DNA of 64,000 bases from positions 2,976,001 to 3,040,000 of the forward strand of contig NZ_CP119108.1 of the NCBI RefSeq assembly GCF_029094505.1, given 5' to 3'. The stretch comes from Microbacterium horticulturae (lineage in GTDB: Bacteria > Actinomycetota > Actinomycetes > Actinomycetales > Microbacteriaceae). Below, in pieces: positions 49,343-58,469 of the stretch. Below the pieces are notes generated by a model, which saw nothing but the letters and a program-made list of their open reading frames with translations, was not told where the DNA came from and ran no database searches. The first letter of the stretch is position 1. Each line of letters starts with the position of its first letter. The position numbers and the translations under genes were made by a program.

Positions 49343-50344
49343 TCACTTCGTCGAGAACGCGGCGTCGAACGCGGCCTCCGGCGGAGTGATGGCGTTCAGG
49401 TCGCGCACGAAGCCGAGCGCCTCGGGCGCGCCCTGGAGGCGCTCCATGCCGGCGTCCTCCCACTCGACCGACGTCGGGCCCGTGTAACCGATCGCGTTCA
49501 GGGCGCGGAAGATCGGCTCCCAGGGCACCTCACCGTGCCCCGTCGACACGAACGTCCAGCCGCGGCGCGGGTTGGCCCACGGCAGATGCGAGCCGAGCAC
49601 GCCGTTGCGACCGTCGAGATTCGTGACCGATTCCTTCACATGCACGTGGAAGATGTCGTCGGCGAAGTCGAGGATGAAGGCCACCGGGTCGAGCTGCTGC
49701 CACATGAAGTGCGAGGGGTCGAAGTTGAACCCGAAGCTCTTCCGGTGCCCGATCGCATCGAGCGTGGCCTTGGCCGTCCAGTAGTCGTACGCGATCTCGG
49801 ACGGGTGCGGCTCGAGCGCGAAGCGCACGCCCTCCTGCTCGAACACGTCGAGGATGGGGTTCCATCGGTCGGCGAAGTCGCGGTACCCCTCCGCGATCAT
49901 CTCATCGGAGGCGGGCGGGAACATCGCCACATACTTCCAGATCGACGACCCGGTGAATCCGGTCACCGTCTTCACACCGAGCCGCGCGGCCAGCCGCGCC
50001 GTGTTCTTCAGCTCTTCGGCGGCACGCTGCCGCACGCCCTCCGGGTCGCCGTCGCCCCACACCGAGTCGGGCAGGATCTCGCGGTGACGCTGATCGATGG
50101 GGTCGTCGCACACCGCCTGCCCCTTCAGGTGGTTCGAGATGGTCCACACCTTCAGGCCGTTGCGCTCGAGAACATCGAGCTTTCCCTGCACGTAGGCGTC
50201 GTCATCCCACCTGTTCGGGTCGAGGTGATCGCCCCAGCAGGCGATCTCGAGACCGTCGTAGCCCCACTCACCCGCAAGTCGGCACACCTCGTCGAACGGC
50301 AGATCGGCCCATTGACCGGTGAACAGCGTGATCGGACGTGTCAT
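49343..50344 (-). CDS. Sugar phosphate isomerase/epimerase family protein
   Basis: 333 residues. Well-defined barrel motifs: [15 protein letters not shown] (~30), [14 protein letters not shown] (Glu, ~173), [17 protein letters not shown] (Asp, ~204), [10 protein letters not shown] (His, ~230), [13 protein letters not shown] (Glu, ~290). This subgroup usually occurs beside Gfo/Idh oxidoreductases in sugar or inositol catabolism, as here (31 bp from the Gfo/Idh stop). Last gene of the large leftward operon that starts with the ABC binding protein at 58.2 kb. Confidence 0.88.
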   Translation of the reverse strand: MTRPITLFTGQWADLPFDEVCRLAGEWGYDGLEIACWGDHLDPNRWDDDAYVQGKLDVLERNGLKVWTISNHLKGQAVCDDPIDQRHREILPDSVWGDGDPEGVRQRAAEELKNTARLAARLGVKTVTGFTGSSIWKYVAMFPPASDEMIAEGYRDFADRWNPILDVFEQEGVRFALEPHPSEIAYDYWTAKATLDAIGHRKSFGFNFDPSHFMWQQLDPVAFILDFADDIFHVHVKESVTNLDGRNGVLGSHLPWANPRRGWTFVSTGHGEVPWEPIFRALNAIGYTGPTSVEWEDAGMERLQGAPEALGFVRDLNAITPPEAAFDAAFSTK

Positions 50345-50374
50345 CTTCTTCGCTCCTTCGCGTTTCGTCTGCGC

Positions 50375-51583
50375 TCAATGGCCCGTGGCGAGCGCCGGAA
50401 CCTCTGTGCGCTCCCAGGCCGAGTCGTTCGCGGCGCTGCGCTCGACCGCAGCGAGCACCCGCTGCACGCTGAGGCCTTCGGCGAACGACGGATGTGGCTG
50501 GCGGTCGTCGTGGATCGCCTGCACGAGGTCAACGACCTGGTGGACGAAGCCGTGCTCGTAGCCGAGCATATGTCCCGCGGGCCACCAGGAGGACAGGTAG
50601 GGATGCTGCGGCTCGGTCACCAGGATCTTCGTAAAGCCCTGCCGATCCGCGGGCGCCGTGCGGTCATAGAACTGCAGGCTGTTGAGGTCTTCCAGGTCGA
50701 ACACGAGAGCCCCGCGATCTCCCGACACCTCGATCGTGAGAGCGTTCTTGCGGCCGGTCGCGAACCGGGTCGCCTCGAACGAGACCAGCGCGCCGCCCGA
50801 CAGCCGGCCCGTGAAGATCGCCGCATCGTCGACGGTGACCTCGTCGTACCCCTCGCCCGCCGTGCCGGTGAAGCCCGACGCCGCAGCCGCCCGCGGGCGC
50901 TGCGTGACGATCGTCTCGACCGTGCCCGAGACGGCTTCGACCCTCTGGCCGGTCACGAACTGCGTCATGTCGATGATGTGCGCGCCGATGTCGCCGAGCG
51001 CCCCCGAGCCCGCGTGCTCCTTCTGCAGCCGCCACGCCATCGGTGCCTGCGGATCGACGAGCCAGTCCTGCCGATACGCGGCACGCACCTGCTGCACCGT
51101 GCCCACGGCCCCCTGCGCGATCAGATCGCGCAGGAATGTGACGGCGGGAACACGCCGATAGGTGAACCCGACCATCGCCTTGGCTCCCCGCCCGGCCGCG
51201 CGCTCGGCGGCTGCGAGCATCGCCTCGGCCTCGGCGACCGAGTTTGCCAGCGGCTTCTCGCACAGCACGTGCTTGCCTGCGTCGAGAGCTGCGATGGCGA
51301 TCTCGGCGTGCGCGTCGCCGGGGGTCACGATGTCGACGATGTCGATGTCGGGACGCCCGATCACCTCACGCCAGTCCGTCGCCGACTCCGCCCAGCCCCA
51401 GTGGGCGGCAGCATCCGCCACCGCATCCGGGCGGCGACCGACGAGGACCGCCATCTCGACGCCTTCGGGAAGATCGAACACGTGCGGCGCCTGGCGCCAT
51501 CCCACCGAATGGGTCGCCCCCATGAATCCGTAGCCGATCATAGCGACCCGCAAGGGCCGCCGGGCACCGTTGCCGTCGCTCAT
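50375..51583 (-). CDS. Gfo/Idh/MocA-family oxidoreductase
   Basis: 402 residues from ATG 51583 (ATGA overlap with the deglycosidase alpha stop). NAD(P) site VAMIGYGFMGATHS (~13), IVTPGDAHAEIA (~83), E-K-P motif CEKPLANSVAEAEA (~109), GSGALGDIGAHIID (~190) with the conserved Asp/His pair. Probably reduces or oxidises the keto-sugar product of the deglycosidase encoded immediately upstream. Confidence 0.9.
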   Translation of the reverse strand: MSDGNGARRPLRVAMIGYGFMGATHSVGWRQAPHVFDLPEGVEMAVLVGRRPDAVADAAAHWGWAESATDWREVIGRPDIDIVDIVTPGDAHAEIAIAALDAGKHVLCEKPLANSVAEAEAMLAAAERAAGRGAKAMVGFTYRRVPAVTFLRDLIAQGAVGTVQQVRAAYRQDWLVDPQAPMAWRLQKEHAGSGALGDIGAHIIDMTQFVTGQRVEAVSGTVETIVTQRPRAAAASGFTGTAGEGYDEVTVDDAAIFTGRLSGGALVSFEATRFATGRKNALTIEVSGDRGALVFDLEDLNSLQFYDRTAPADRQGFTKILVTEPQHPYLSSWWPAGHMLGYEHGFVHQVVDLVQAIHDDRQPHPSFAEGLSVQRVLAAVERSAANDSAWERTEVPALATGH

Positions 51584-52704
51584 GCGCGTGCTCCCGTCGT
51601 GGTGGGTTTCGTCTCGCTTCGCTCGCTCAGCCACCTGTGGAGTTGCGGGCGAGCGGTGACGGCATCCGTCACCATCTGCGAACCGGCATCTCGTGCCGCC
51701 GACCGCTGCACGGCCTGCTCGCCCCCGACGATCTCGAAGGCGCTCTGCCAGTTGTTCCAGTGCCAGCCCTCGTACTCGCTCGAGATCGCGCCGTTGTAGC
51801 CGTTCTCCACGAACAGTCGGATGAGGTCGCGCACCGGCACCGAGGGCTCTTCGCCGGTCTCGTCGATACCGAAGAACTTGCCGTGGATATGACGGATCCA
51901 GGGCATGATCTCGAGCCAGTCGTCCACACGCGCAGGGCCGAACAGACCGGTGCCGTTGATAGCGAAGTCGATGCCCAGATCGGGCCGGCCGCCCTGCGCA
52001 CCGAGGGCGATGAACCGCCCGAACCGCTGCCCGTGGTCGGCCTGATCGGCCGGCGGGCCCTCTTGCGAGAACTCATCCCACAGCGCCACGACCTGCGCGA
52101 GCAGCTCATCGGAGGCCCCCCGGCGCCGATAAGCCTCGATGAGCGAGGGGGCGAACCCCGACGTGGTGGCGCCCCAGTCGGCGGTGAAGCCCAGGAAAGG
52201 CGACCCGACCTTCTCGTACCGGTCGCGCAGCGCGAGGATGCGCGGGTGCGACGCGTACTGGTCGGCGTGCACCTCGAGCGCGAGCGTAACCCCGTTCTTC
52301 TCAGCGAGCGGTGCGAGGCGCTCCATCGAGTCGGGCTCGAGCGAGATCTGCACGCGGGCGATCGGGAACCCGAGCTTGGCGGCCGCTTCGATCTGCGGAC
52401 GCATGTATTCGATGAGTTCGTCGTCGGTGAGCAGACGATCGCGGTGGATGCCGATGTCGGCGTTGATGGCCAGCGAGGTCTGCACGAGCCCGAGCTCGTC
52501 GACGAGCTCACGGAAACGCTCGGCGAACGCATCGTCGATCGCGGGGAATCCGCGGAAGCTCGAGAAGCCGACGATCTCCAGGCCCGGCCCGTACCCGTCG
52601 TCGGCGACCTTGCGCAGCAGCTGCTCGAGGTCGTACTCGCGCCCGTGGAATGCGCGGGTGAAGCTGTAGAGCGTGACTCCCTGGATCGGTGCGCCGAGGC
52701 TCAT
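51580..52704 (-). CDS. C-glycoside deglycosidase alpha-subunit-like protein
   Basis: 374 residues. TIM barrel with metal ligands Glu in LALEVHADQ (~142), Asp in GFTADWGATT (~178), His in IRHIHGKFFGID (~270), Glu in ISSEYEGWHWNN (~306). Overlaps both neighbours by ATGA. The C-terminal tail (WLSERSETKPTTTGARA) is encoded by a copy of the REP-type repeat (51601-51640), so the original terminus was probably shorter. Partners the beta gene upstream and the CarA-like oxidase two genes upstream. Confidence 0.8.
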   Translation of the reverse strand: MSLGAPIQGVTLYSFTRAFHGREYDLEQLLRKVADDGYGPGLEIVGFSSFRGFPAIDDAFAERFRELVDELGLVQTSLAINADIGIHRDRLLTDDELIEYMRPQIEAAAKLGFPIARVQISLEPDSMERLAPLAEKNGVTLALEVHADQYASHPRILALRDRYEKVGSPFLGFTADWGATTSGFAPSLIEAYRRRGASDELLAQVVALWDEFSQEGPPADQADHGQRFGRFIALGAQGGRPDLGIDFAINGTGLFGPARVDDWLEIMPWIRHIHGKFFGIDETGEEPSVPVRDLIRLFVENGYNGAISSEYEGWHWNNWQSAFEIVGGEQAVQRSAARDAGSQMVTDAVTARPQLHRWLSERSETKPTTTGARA

Positions 52705-53111
52705 GCCGCCACCTCCGTCGTCGTCGCCGGCATCGTCTTGGAGTCGCGCTCCTCGATGCGCAGCACCTGATCACCATCGATGACGATGTACGGGATGTAG
52801 AGCTTGAGCTCGACGTCGACCCGATGGTCGTCGGCGCCGATCGTCACCGGGATGTCGCCGGAGACGACAGCCGAGTCCACCGGGAACCACCACTGCTCGG
52901 TGTCGTCGGCGAGGTCGGCGAGGCGGAAGGTGCGGCCGTTCATGGTCCAGCGCAACGACTCGGCGGGGGCCGGCACGCCGTCGACGGAGAACGACACCTC
53001 CGAGATGCACGATCCGGGCAGGGCTCGATACCACGGGATGCGCACCTCGACAGCACTACGGGTGCCGTCGGTCGTGAGCGTGCCCTGCTCGATGATGCGG
53101 TCGGGAATCAC
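52701..53111 (-). CDS. C-glycoside deglycosidase beta-subunit-like protein
   Basis: 136 residues from a GTG at 53111 with GGAGG 6-7 bp upstream. Beta-sandwich pattern: VEVRIPWYRALPGSCISEV (~21-39), FSVDGVPAP (~41), WWFPVDSAVVSG (~73), LKLYIPYIVIDG (~103). It is very similar in layout to the first 130 residues of the fused protein at 59475. It has its own promoter inside the end of the oxidase gene. Confidence 0.8.
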   Translation of the reverse strand: MIPDRIIEQGTLTTDGTRSAVEVRIPWYRALPGSCISEVSFSVDGVPAPAESLRWTMNGRTFRLADLADDTEQWWFPVDSAVVSGDIPVTIGADDHRVDVELKLYIPYIVIDGDQVLRIEERDSKTMPATTTEVAA

Positions 53112-53141
53112 CGCGACCTCCTTCAGACTTATTCTTTGTTT

Positions 53142-54713
53142 CTACAGCTTAATGTCGGATTTAGACATAAGCAAGAGTTCAGCGACGATGTGACGCGCAC
53201 CGCGGACCGCGAGCGCCACCGAGGTGAGGGTCGGATTGCAGGCGGTCGCGGTGGGGATCACGCCGTTGCCGGCGACGAAGAGGCCTGGGACAGTCCACAC
53301 TTCGCTGTCCGGCCCGCATACGCTGCGCCCGTCGTCGCGCTCGCCCATGCGCACGGTGCCCTGGTAGTGCAGCGACGCGCCGGGCGGCATCGTGAAGGGG
53401 CGCTCGTCGAGCGGCTCGCCCACCGCGTGCCCGAGCCGCACGATCTCGGCGCGGGCACGGTCCAACACCTCGTGATCCTGTTCGGTGAGCCGGTAATGGA
53501 GGCGCATCGCCGGCATACCGTACGAGTCGGTCTCATCGTCGGCGAAGACGACGCGATCGTCCCACTGCAGATCCTTCGCAGTGAACAGGCCCAGACCGAC
53601 GATGGAGCCCGGTACGGCCGGATCGTCGTCGGCGAGCGGCACGGGCGATGCGTCCAGCTGCATGATCTGCCCATGGAACGGCTCGGCATCAGTGAACGGC
53701 ACCCAGCTGACGCCGCTCTGCTCGCTGAGCGCGCCGCCGACGACATCGTGCTCGTCGGACTGGCCGGCGGGGCCGGATGGCACACCCGGCGGCGTCTCTC
53801 GGATGCGCGAAGCGAAGACCACTTGCGATTGGTCGTTGAGCATGCGACCGAGTGCGGCGGGACGGATGCCGGAGGCCCACAGCACCTGCGGTGTGCGCAG
53901 CGCGTCGGCGGCCACGACGACGAACCGGGCACCCACGGTGTGGGCCTCGCCGGTGCGCAGATCGCGTACTTCCACGGCGGCCGCGTGACCGGCGTCGACG
54001 AGAACACGCGTCACGAGCGATTCGTCGTACAGCGTGAAGTTCTCATTCGCGCGGGTCACGTCGCCGAAGACGACGTCGGACCCCGACCAGACGAGCCGGC
54101 CGTCCGCGCGCCGGTGCACGGCCAGCGGCATCCGCTGCACTCTGCGGTCGGGTGCGCGCCCGTCATCGACGGCCGCCGCGAGCCGCTCACGGACCAGTTC
54201 GGTGTAGGGCGCGCCGTCGAATGCGTCAGTGGTGACGCCGAGCAGGCGGTCACCCTCGTCGAGCAGCTCGTCGAGATCGTCGAGAAAGTCGATGCGCTCG
54301 CTGTCACCGGGCCGCGGGCACGCCGCGGTCCAGTGCGCGCCCATGCCCCCGACGTTGCTCGAGAACGCGGCGACGGGCAGCCCGTCCTCGTCCGGCTGTC
54401 GAAAGCCGTCGGCCAGCAGGTACGTGCCGGGCCGGGCGAGTCGATCACCCGATTTCACGGCACCGGGCGAGTTCACGGTCGCCTCTCCCGCGCCCGGGCC
54501 CTCGGAGCGCTCCTGAGCGCGCGCGCGGGCCGCGGCATCCACGATGTTCTTCACATGCGATCCGGGCGGATCGGAGACCGTCGGGCCCACCTCGAACATC
54601 GCGATGCGGGCGCGCGGCGCGCGTTCGCTGAGGATGCGCGCATAGGCGGCGCCGGTCGGTCCGCTGCCGACGATGACGACGTCCACGTCGTGCGGATAGG
54701 AGCGTGTACTCAT
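53142..54713 (-). CDS. CarA-like FAD-dependent C-glycoside 3-oxidase, second copy
   Basis: 523 residues. FAD site VVIVGSGPTGAAYARIL (~12-28), NVGGMGAHWTAACPRPGDSE (~119-138), catalytic His in ASLHYQGTVRMG (~450) and Asn in ATACNPTLTSVALAVRGARH (~489-508). Same architecture as the oxidase at 31596, with clear divergence in the middle. In the operon it follows the ABC permeases and an NTF2-like gene and precedes the deglycosidase pair, a complete uptake-oxidation-cleavage cassette. Confidence 0.86.
   Translation of the reverse strand: MSTRSYPHDVDVVIVGSGPTGAAYARILSERAPRARIAMFEVGPTVSDPPGSHVKNIVDAAARARAQERSEGPGAGEATVNSPGAVKSGDRLARPGTYLLADGFRQPDEDGLPVAAFSSNVGGMGAHWTAACPRPGDSERIDFLDDLDELLDEGDRLLGVTTDAFDGAPYTELVRERLAAAVDDGRAPDRRVQRMPLAVHRRADGRLVWSGSDVVFGDVTRANENFTLYDESLVTRVLVDAGHAAAVEVRDLRTGEAHTVGARFVVVAADALRTPQVLWASGIRPAALGRMLNDQSQVVFASRIRETPPGVPSGPAGQSDEHDVVGGALSEQSGVSWVPFTDAEPFHGQIMQLDASPVPLADDDPAVPGSIVGLGLFTAKDLQWDDRVVFADDETDSYGMPAMRLHYRLTEQDHEVLDRARAEIVRLGHAVGEPLDERPFTMPPGASLHYQGTVRMGERDDGRSVCGPDSEVWTVPGLFVAGNGVIPTATACNPTLTSVALAVRGARHIVAELLLMSKSDIKL
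53146..53174 (-). promoter_or_regulatory. Internal promoter before the beta/alpha deglycosidase genes
   Basis: Minus strand: -35 TTGCTT (53174-53169), 17-bp spacer, -10 TAAGCT (53151-53146), start near 53139, 28 nt before the beta-subunit GTG. The recurrent motif GCTTATGTCTAAA (53172-53160) lies over the -35 and spacer. It sits within the last codons of the oxidase gene. Confidence 0.5.
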
Positions 54714-54724
54714 GGCTCTCCCGT

Positions 54725-55096
54725 TCAGAACATCGGGTGGTCGTGGGCGGCGTACGTGGGGACGGGCTGCAGAACGTCCCAGTGCTCGACGATCCGACCG
54801 TCTTCGAACCGGTAGATGTCTGCGACGGCGGCGTCGGGCGCACCCGGCCTGGAGGCTTTCACATGCACCATCGCGAGATCCCCATCGACGAGGATGCGCT
54901 GGATCTCGAAGCGCGCGTCCGGTGAGCCGTCGAATTTCGGCGTCAGCATCTCGACCGCCGGGGCCGGCCCGTCGGCAATCGTCGGGTTGTGCTGCCGGTA
55001 GCCGTCGGCGACGAGGAAGGCGAAGGCGTCCGCCACCCGCTTCTGCGTGTAGAACAGGTCGCAGAACCGCTCGAAGGCGGCACGTTGGTCTGCCAT
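54725..55096 (-). CDS. NTF2/SnoaL-like protein
   Basis: 123 residues, a minimal SnoaL_2-type cone: FERFCDLFYTQKRVADAF (~8-25), VADGYRQHNPTIADGP (~29), VDGDLAMVHVKAS (~69), ADIYRFEDGRIVEHWDVLQ (~91). The Y-x-Q-H-N-P and E-H-W-D motifs are those of the SnoaL-like predicted isomerases/lyases. It lies 4 bp after the permease gene and 11 bp before the oxidase. Could act on the keto-glycoside or the released sugar. Confidence 0.85.
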   Translation of the reverse strand: MADQRAAFERFCDLFYTQKRVADAFAFLVADGYRQHNPTIADGPAPAVEMLTPKFDGSPDARFEIQRILVDGDLAMVHVKASRPGAPDAAVADIYRFEDGRIVEHWDVLQPVPTYAAHDHPMF

Positions 55097-55100
55097 CGCC

Positions 55101-55937
55101 TCAGCCCTTGAGCCCGCCGGCGAAGCCCTGGATGAACTTCTTCTGTGCGAACAGATAGAACAGCAGGATCGGGACCATCGAGATGATGACGATCGCGAAG
55201 ATGGAGTTCCACTTCGAGACGAGCGAGCCGATGAAGAAGTACATCGACACCGGCAGCGTCTGGTTCTCCGATCCGCCCAGGAAGATCAGCGACGTGAAGA
55301 AGTCGTTCCAGACGATGAGGCCCGCGAGGATCGCGACGGTGCCTGTCGCCGGCGACATCAGCGGCAGCACTATGCGGAAGAAGATCTGCGTACGGTTGGC
55401 GCCGTCGATGGCGGCGGCCTCTTCGTACTCCGTCCCGAGCCCGCGGAAGAAGCCAGCGTACAGGAAGATCGACAGTGGCAGCAGCATCCCCGTGTAGAGC
55501 ACGATCATGCCCCAGACACTGCCGGTCAGTCCGATCGTGCGGGCGCCGATATAGAGCGGGACGGTGCCGAGTTGCGTGGGCAGCACGATGGCCACGAGGA
55601 AGAGGTAGTAGACGCCGCGCGACCATCGCCGCGTGCTGCGCGAGATGACGTAGCCGGTGAGTGCACCGAGAAGGACCAGACCGAGAATGGACCCGGCGGT
55701 CATGATGATGCTGTTGATCAGACCGTGCACGATGTCGGCGTTGCCCTGGCCGTTCAGCGCCGTCGCGAAGCTCTCAAGAGACGGATGCTGCGGCCACGCG
55801 AGCGTCGAGGTGCTGTAGATCTCGCTGTCGGGCTTCAGCGCCATCGCGATGAGGAAGTAGAACGGGAGCAGGAAGATCAGGGCGAGCACCCATAGTCCGA
55901 TCTCACGCAGAGCGGTGCGCTTCGTATAGCGGAACAC
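55101..55937 (-). CDS. Carbohydrate ABC transporter permease (MalG type)
   Basis: 278 residues, six hydrophobic segments starting LWVLALIFLLPFYFLIAMAL (~15). The cytoplasmic EAA loop reads EYEEAAAIDGANRTQIFFRI (~189-208), the ATPase contact site. Pairs with the MalF-type permease 3 bp upstream and the binding protein at 56968. No ATPase gene is present; a shared MsmK/UgpC-like ATPase elsewhere is presumed. Confidence 0.93.
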   Translation of the reverse strand: MFRYTKRTALREIGLWVLALIFLLPFYFLIAMALKPDSEIYSTSTLAWPQHPSLESFATALNGQGNADIVHGLINSIIMTAGSILGLVLLGALTGYVISRSTRRWSRGVYYLFLVAIVLPTQLGTVPLYIGARTIGLTGSVWGMIVLYTGMLLPLSIFLYAGFFRGLGTEYEEAAAIDGANRTQIFFRIVLPLMSPATGTVAILAGLIVWNDFFTSLIFLGGSENQTLPVSMYFFIGSLVSKWNSIFAIVIISMVPILLFYLFAQKKFIQGFAGGLKG

Positions 55938-55940
55938 GGT

Positions 55941-56900
55941 TCATGCCTCCTCGGGGCGGCTCGCCGTCAACCGTTGCTGGATGACGGCGAAGATGAGAAT
56001 GATGAGCGCAAGAAGCAGCGCGAGCGCGGCGCCGTAGCCGAAGTTGCCCAGCGAGAATGCCTGCTTGTACACCTGGGTGGCGAGAGTCTCGGTGGCACCG
56101 GCAGGCCCGCCGTTGGTCAGCGCCATGATCTGATCGAAGATGCGCAACCCGTTGACGATGCCGAGGGTTGTCGCGATCGCCACGGCCGGCCGGATGGCGG
56201 GAAGCACGACATGCCAGAATCGCTGCCACAGGCCGGCGCCGTCGATGGCGGCGGCTTCTTCGATCTCGGGCGGCACGGCGGCCAGACCCGCCATGTAGAT
56301 GACCATCGCGAACCCGGTCTGCTGCCACACGATGACCACCAGCACCGCCCAGATCGCGAACGACGGGTCGGCCAGCCAGGGCCGGACCCACGACTGGAGA
56401 CCGAGGGAGTTCAGGATCGCGTTGATGGGCCCGTTGAAGTCGAAGATGAATTTCCAGATGTACGAGACCGCGAGGGGGCTGAGCACGACCGGCATGAAGA
56501 ACAGCACTCGCAGCGCATAGCGGGTCTTGATCAGCCGGTTGAGGCCGAGCGCGAGACCGAGTCCGATGACGTTCGTCAACAGCACGGAGGCGATCGCCAG
56601 GAAGAGCGTGTTACCCAGAGCTCCGATCTTCGTCGGGTCTTGGAAGATCGCGACGAAATTGTCGAGCCCGATCCAGTGGAACGCGCCGATTCCGGTCCAG
56701 TCAGTGAAGGCGTACGCCCCGCCCACGGCCGTGGCCACGTAGTGGATGCCGATGACGAGGACGATTCCCGGCAGGGCCCACCACCAATGGCCGAACGACA
56801 ACACTCCGGCACGACGTGGGCGGGTACCCTGACGCTGTTCCCTGCGGCGTCGCTTCGGGACGATCACCACTTCGGTCTCGGAATACATCGTCGCGCTCAT
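55941..56900 (-). CDS. Carbohydrate ABC transporter permease (MalF type)
   Basis: 319 residues from ATG 56900 (GAGGAGAA just upstream). A basic N-terminus (PKRRRREQRQGTRPRRAG) precedes about six membrane segments. EAA loop: EIEEAAAIDGAGLWQRFWHV (~213-232). Inner-membrane channel half for the same importer as its neighbours. Confidence 0.93.
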   Translation of the reverse strand: MSATMYSETEVVIVPKRRRREQRQGTRPRRAGVLSFGHWWWALPGIVLVIGIHYVATAVGGAYAFTDWTGIGAFHWIGLDNFVAIFQDPTKIGALGNTLFLAIASVLLTNVIGLGLALGLNRLIKTRYALRVLFFMPVVLSPLAVSYIWKFIFDFNGPINAILNSLGLQSWVRPWLADPSFAIWAVLVVIVWQQTGFAMVIYMAGLAAVPPEIEEAAAIDGAGLWQRFWHVVLPAIRPAVAIATTLGIVNGLRIFDQIMALTNGGPAGATETLATQVYKQAFSLGNFGYGAALALLLALIILIFAVIQQRLTASRPEEA

Positions 56901-56967
56901 TTCTCCTCGTGATCTTCTCGGGAAGGCGCCGTCGGCCGACGAGCCGGCCGACGGCGCGAGGTCGGGC

Positions 56968-58236
56968 TTATCCCCAGGCCTTGTCCATGTCGGCAAGCAC
57001 CTGATCGACGGTCTTCTGCCCCGTGAGGAGGCCCTGGACGCCGCTGCCGAGCGCGTCGTACACCGCGGCGTTCGGCCAGCTCGCGTTCGGCAGCGGGACG
57101 AAGTCGCCCTTGTCGACGATGTCCGCGACGGGCGCGAACGGCGTATCGGACAGGTCTTGTCCCACCGGGAGTGAGCCCGCCGCGTCGGCGAACACCTTCT
57201 GCCCGTCGGCCGTGGCCACCCAGTCGGCGAATTTCTGTGCCGCAGCCTTGTTCTTCGACTTCTTCGAGATCGACAGCGCATAGTCGGCTCCGGCGATGCC
57301 GAACGCTTCGCCCCCGGCCGCCGGCGGGATCGCCTGGATCTGGAACTCCTGATCCTTCGCGTTCTGCTTCAGGTCAGAGGCCGATCCGCTCGGCACGAAC
57401 GCGGCGAGCGACGAACCCTGGAGCATGTTCGAGGTGATGGAGTCGAAGCCGGCCCCCTGGACGCCCTTCTGGAAACAGCCCGCCTTGTTCATGTCGACGA
57501 TGTCCTCGAGGGTGTCCTTCCAGCCCTGCGACGACGCGAACGTCGTCTTGTCGGCCGCACGCTCCTCGTTCCAGGTCGGGTCATCGGCGTAGACGCGCGT
57601 CGCCGAGATCGACATCGCCATGAGGCCGGTGTTCGGCGGCATGGAGCCGGCGAGGACGAAGAGCGACTTGCCCTTCGCTGCGACATCCTTGCAGGAGGAG
57701 ATGAGCCCGTCCCAGTCCGTCGGGTACGTGAATCCGGCCGACTTCGCGGTCGTGGCGTTGAGTACCGAACCGACGAAGGTGAGCCCGAGGGCGACGCCGA
57801 AGGTGTCACCCTCGACCTCGAACTGCGACTCGGATCCGCTCGGAATGACCTTGGTCGCGCTGTCGGCGAGCGGCTCGAGCAGACCCGCCTTGGCCAGTGT
57901 CACGGTGCTGTAGGTCTGCCCCACGCCCGGCGCCGTCTGGAACGCATCGGACGCGTTGCCCGCATTCAGCTGCGTCGTCAGCGTCTGCCCGTAAGAATCG
58001 TTCGGCACCTCGTTGAGGGTGATCTTGACGTCGGGATTCTCCTTCATATACGCCTCGGCGAGGGCCTTGTACGGCGCGACGACGGCACTGTTGGTGACAG
58101 CGTATGAGAGCGTGAACCCGGTGGATGCTGCGTTGTCGTCCCCGGCGCCGGAACATCCGGCGAGGATGAGTGCGCCTGCGGCCGCAGCGGCGACGAGGCC
58201 GGTGCGAACCACGCGGGAGCGGTGATGCTGTGACAT
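56968..58236 (-). CDS. Carbohydrate ABC transporter substrate-binding lipoprotein
   Basis: 422 residues from ATG 58236. Signal peptide with lipobox LILAGCSG (Cys ~29), mature family-1 binding protein. First gene of the nine-gene operon (binding protein, two permeases, NTF2-like, oxidase, beta, alpha, Gfo/Idh, isomerase). It presumably delivers the C-glycoside or its sugar part. The paralogue at 44620 shares long identical stretches. Upstream, two CATAAG motifs and an inverted repeat lie between it and the LysR gene. Confidence 0.93.
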   Translation of the reverse strand: MSQHHRSRVVRTGLVAAAAAGALILAGCSGAGDDNAASTGFTLSYAVTNSAVVAPYKALAEAYMKENPDVKITLNEVPNDSYGQTLTTQLNAGNASDAFQTAPGVGQTYSTVTLAKAGLLEPLADSATKVIPSGSESQFEVEGDTFGVALGLTFVGSVLNATTAKSAGFTYPTDWDGLISSCKDVAAKGKSLFVLAGSMPPNTGLMAMSISATRVYADDPTWNEERAADKTTFASSQGWKDTLEDIVDMNKAGCFQKGVQGAGFDSITSNMLQGSSLAAFVPSGSASDLKQNAKDQEFQIQAIPPAAGGEAFGIAGADYALSISKKSKNKAAAQKFADWVATADGQKVFADAAGSLPVGQDLSDTPFAPVADIVDKGDFVPLPNASWPNAAVYDALGSGVQGLLTGQKTVDQVLADMDKAWG

Positions 58237-58314
58237 GATGCAAGCCCTTCTGACTTCCTTGTCGGCGGCGCGTTCGGGAAGAATCCGCGCCGTATGCATC
58301 AGTATGACCTAGAT

Positions 58315-58394
58315 GCGACGGATTTACACATAAGTTTTATCGATATGCGGCATAAGCCTGCGAGGGAATGGATGGTCCTGCCCTTATCCGTCGC
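58315..58394. promoter_or_regulatory. Spaced inverted repeat and shared motif in the LysR-ABC promoter region
   Basis: GCGACGGAT (58315-58323) and ATCCGTCGC (58386-58394) are exact arms 62 bp apart. Between them, on the minus strand, lie ACTTATGTGTAAA (58335-58323) and GCTTATGCCGCAT (58357-58345). The 233-bp gap between binding-protein and LysR starts contains nothing else recognisable. Confidence 0.45.
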
Positions 58395-58469
58395 ACGCAT
58401 GCGTTCCCGGTGCCGTATCGATACGACTGATAGATTCGTCCCTATCCGCACCCGAAGGATCACGACGAC

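Noticed and set aside
49535..51799. 754-codon rightward frame
   Set aside because: It lies antisense to the isomerase and Gfo/Idh genes, which carry full motifs; its composition is typical of GC-rich antisense shadow coding.
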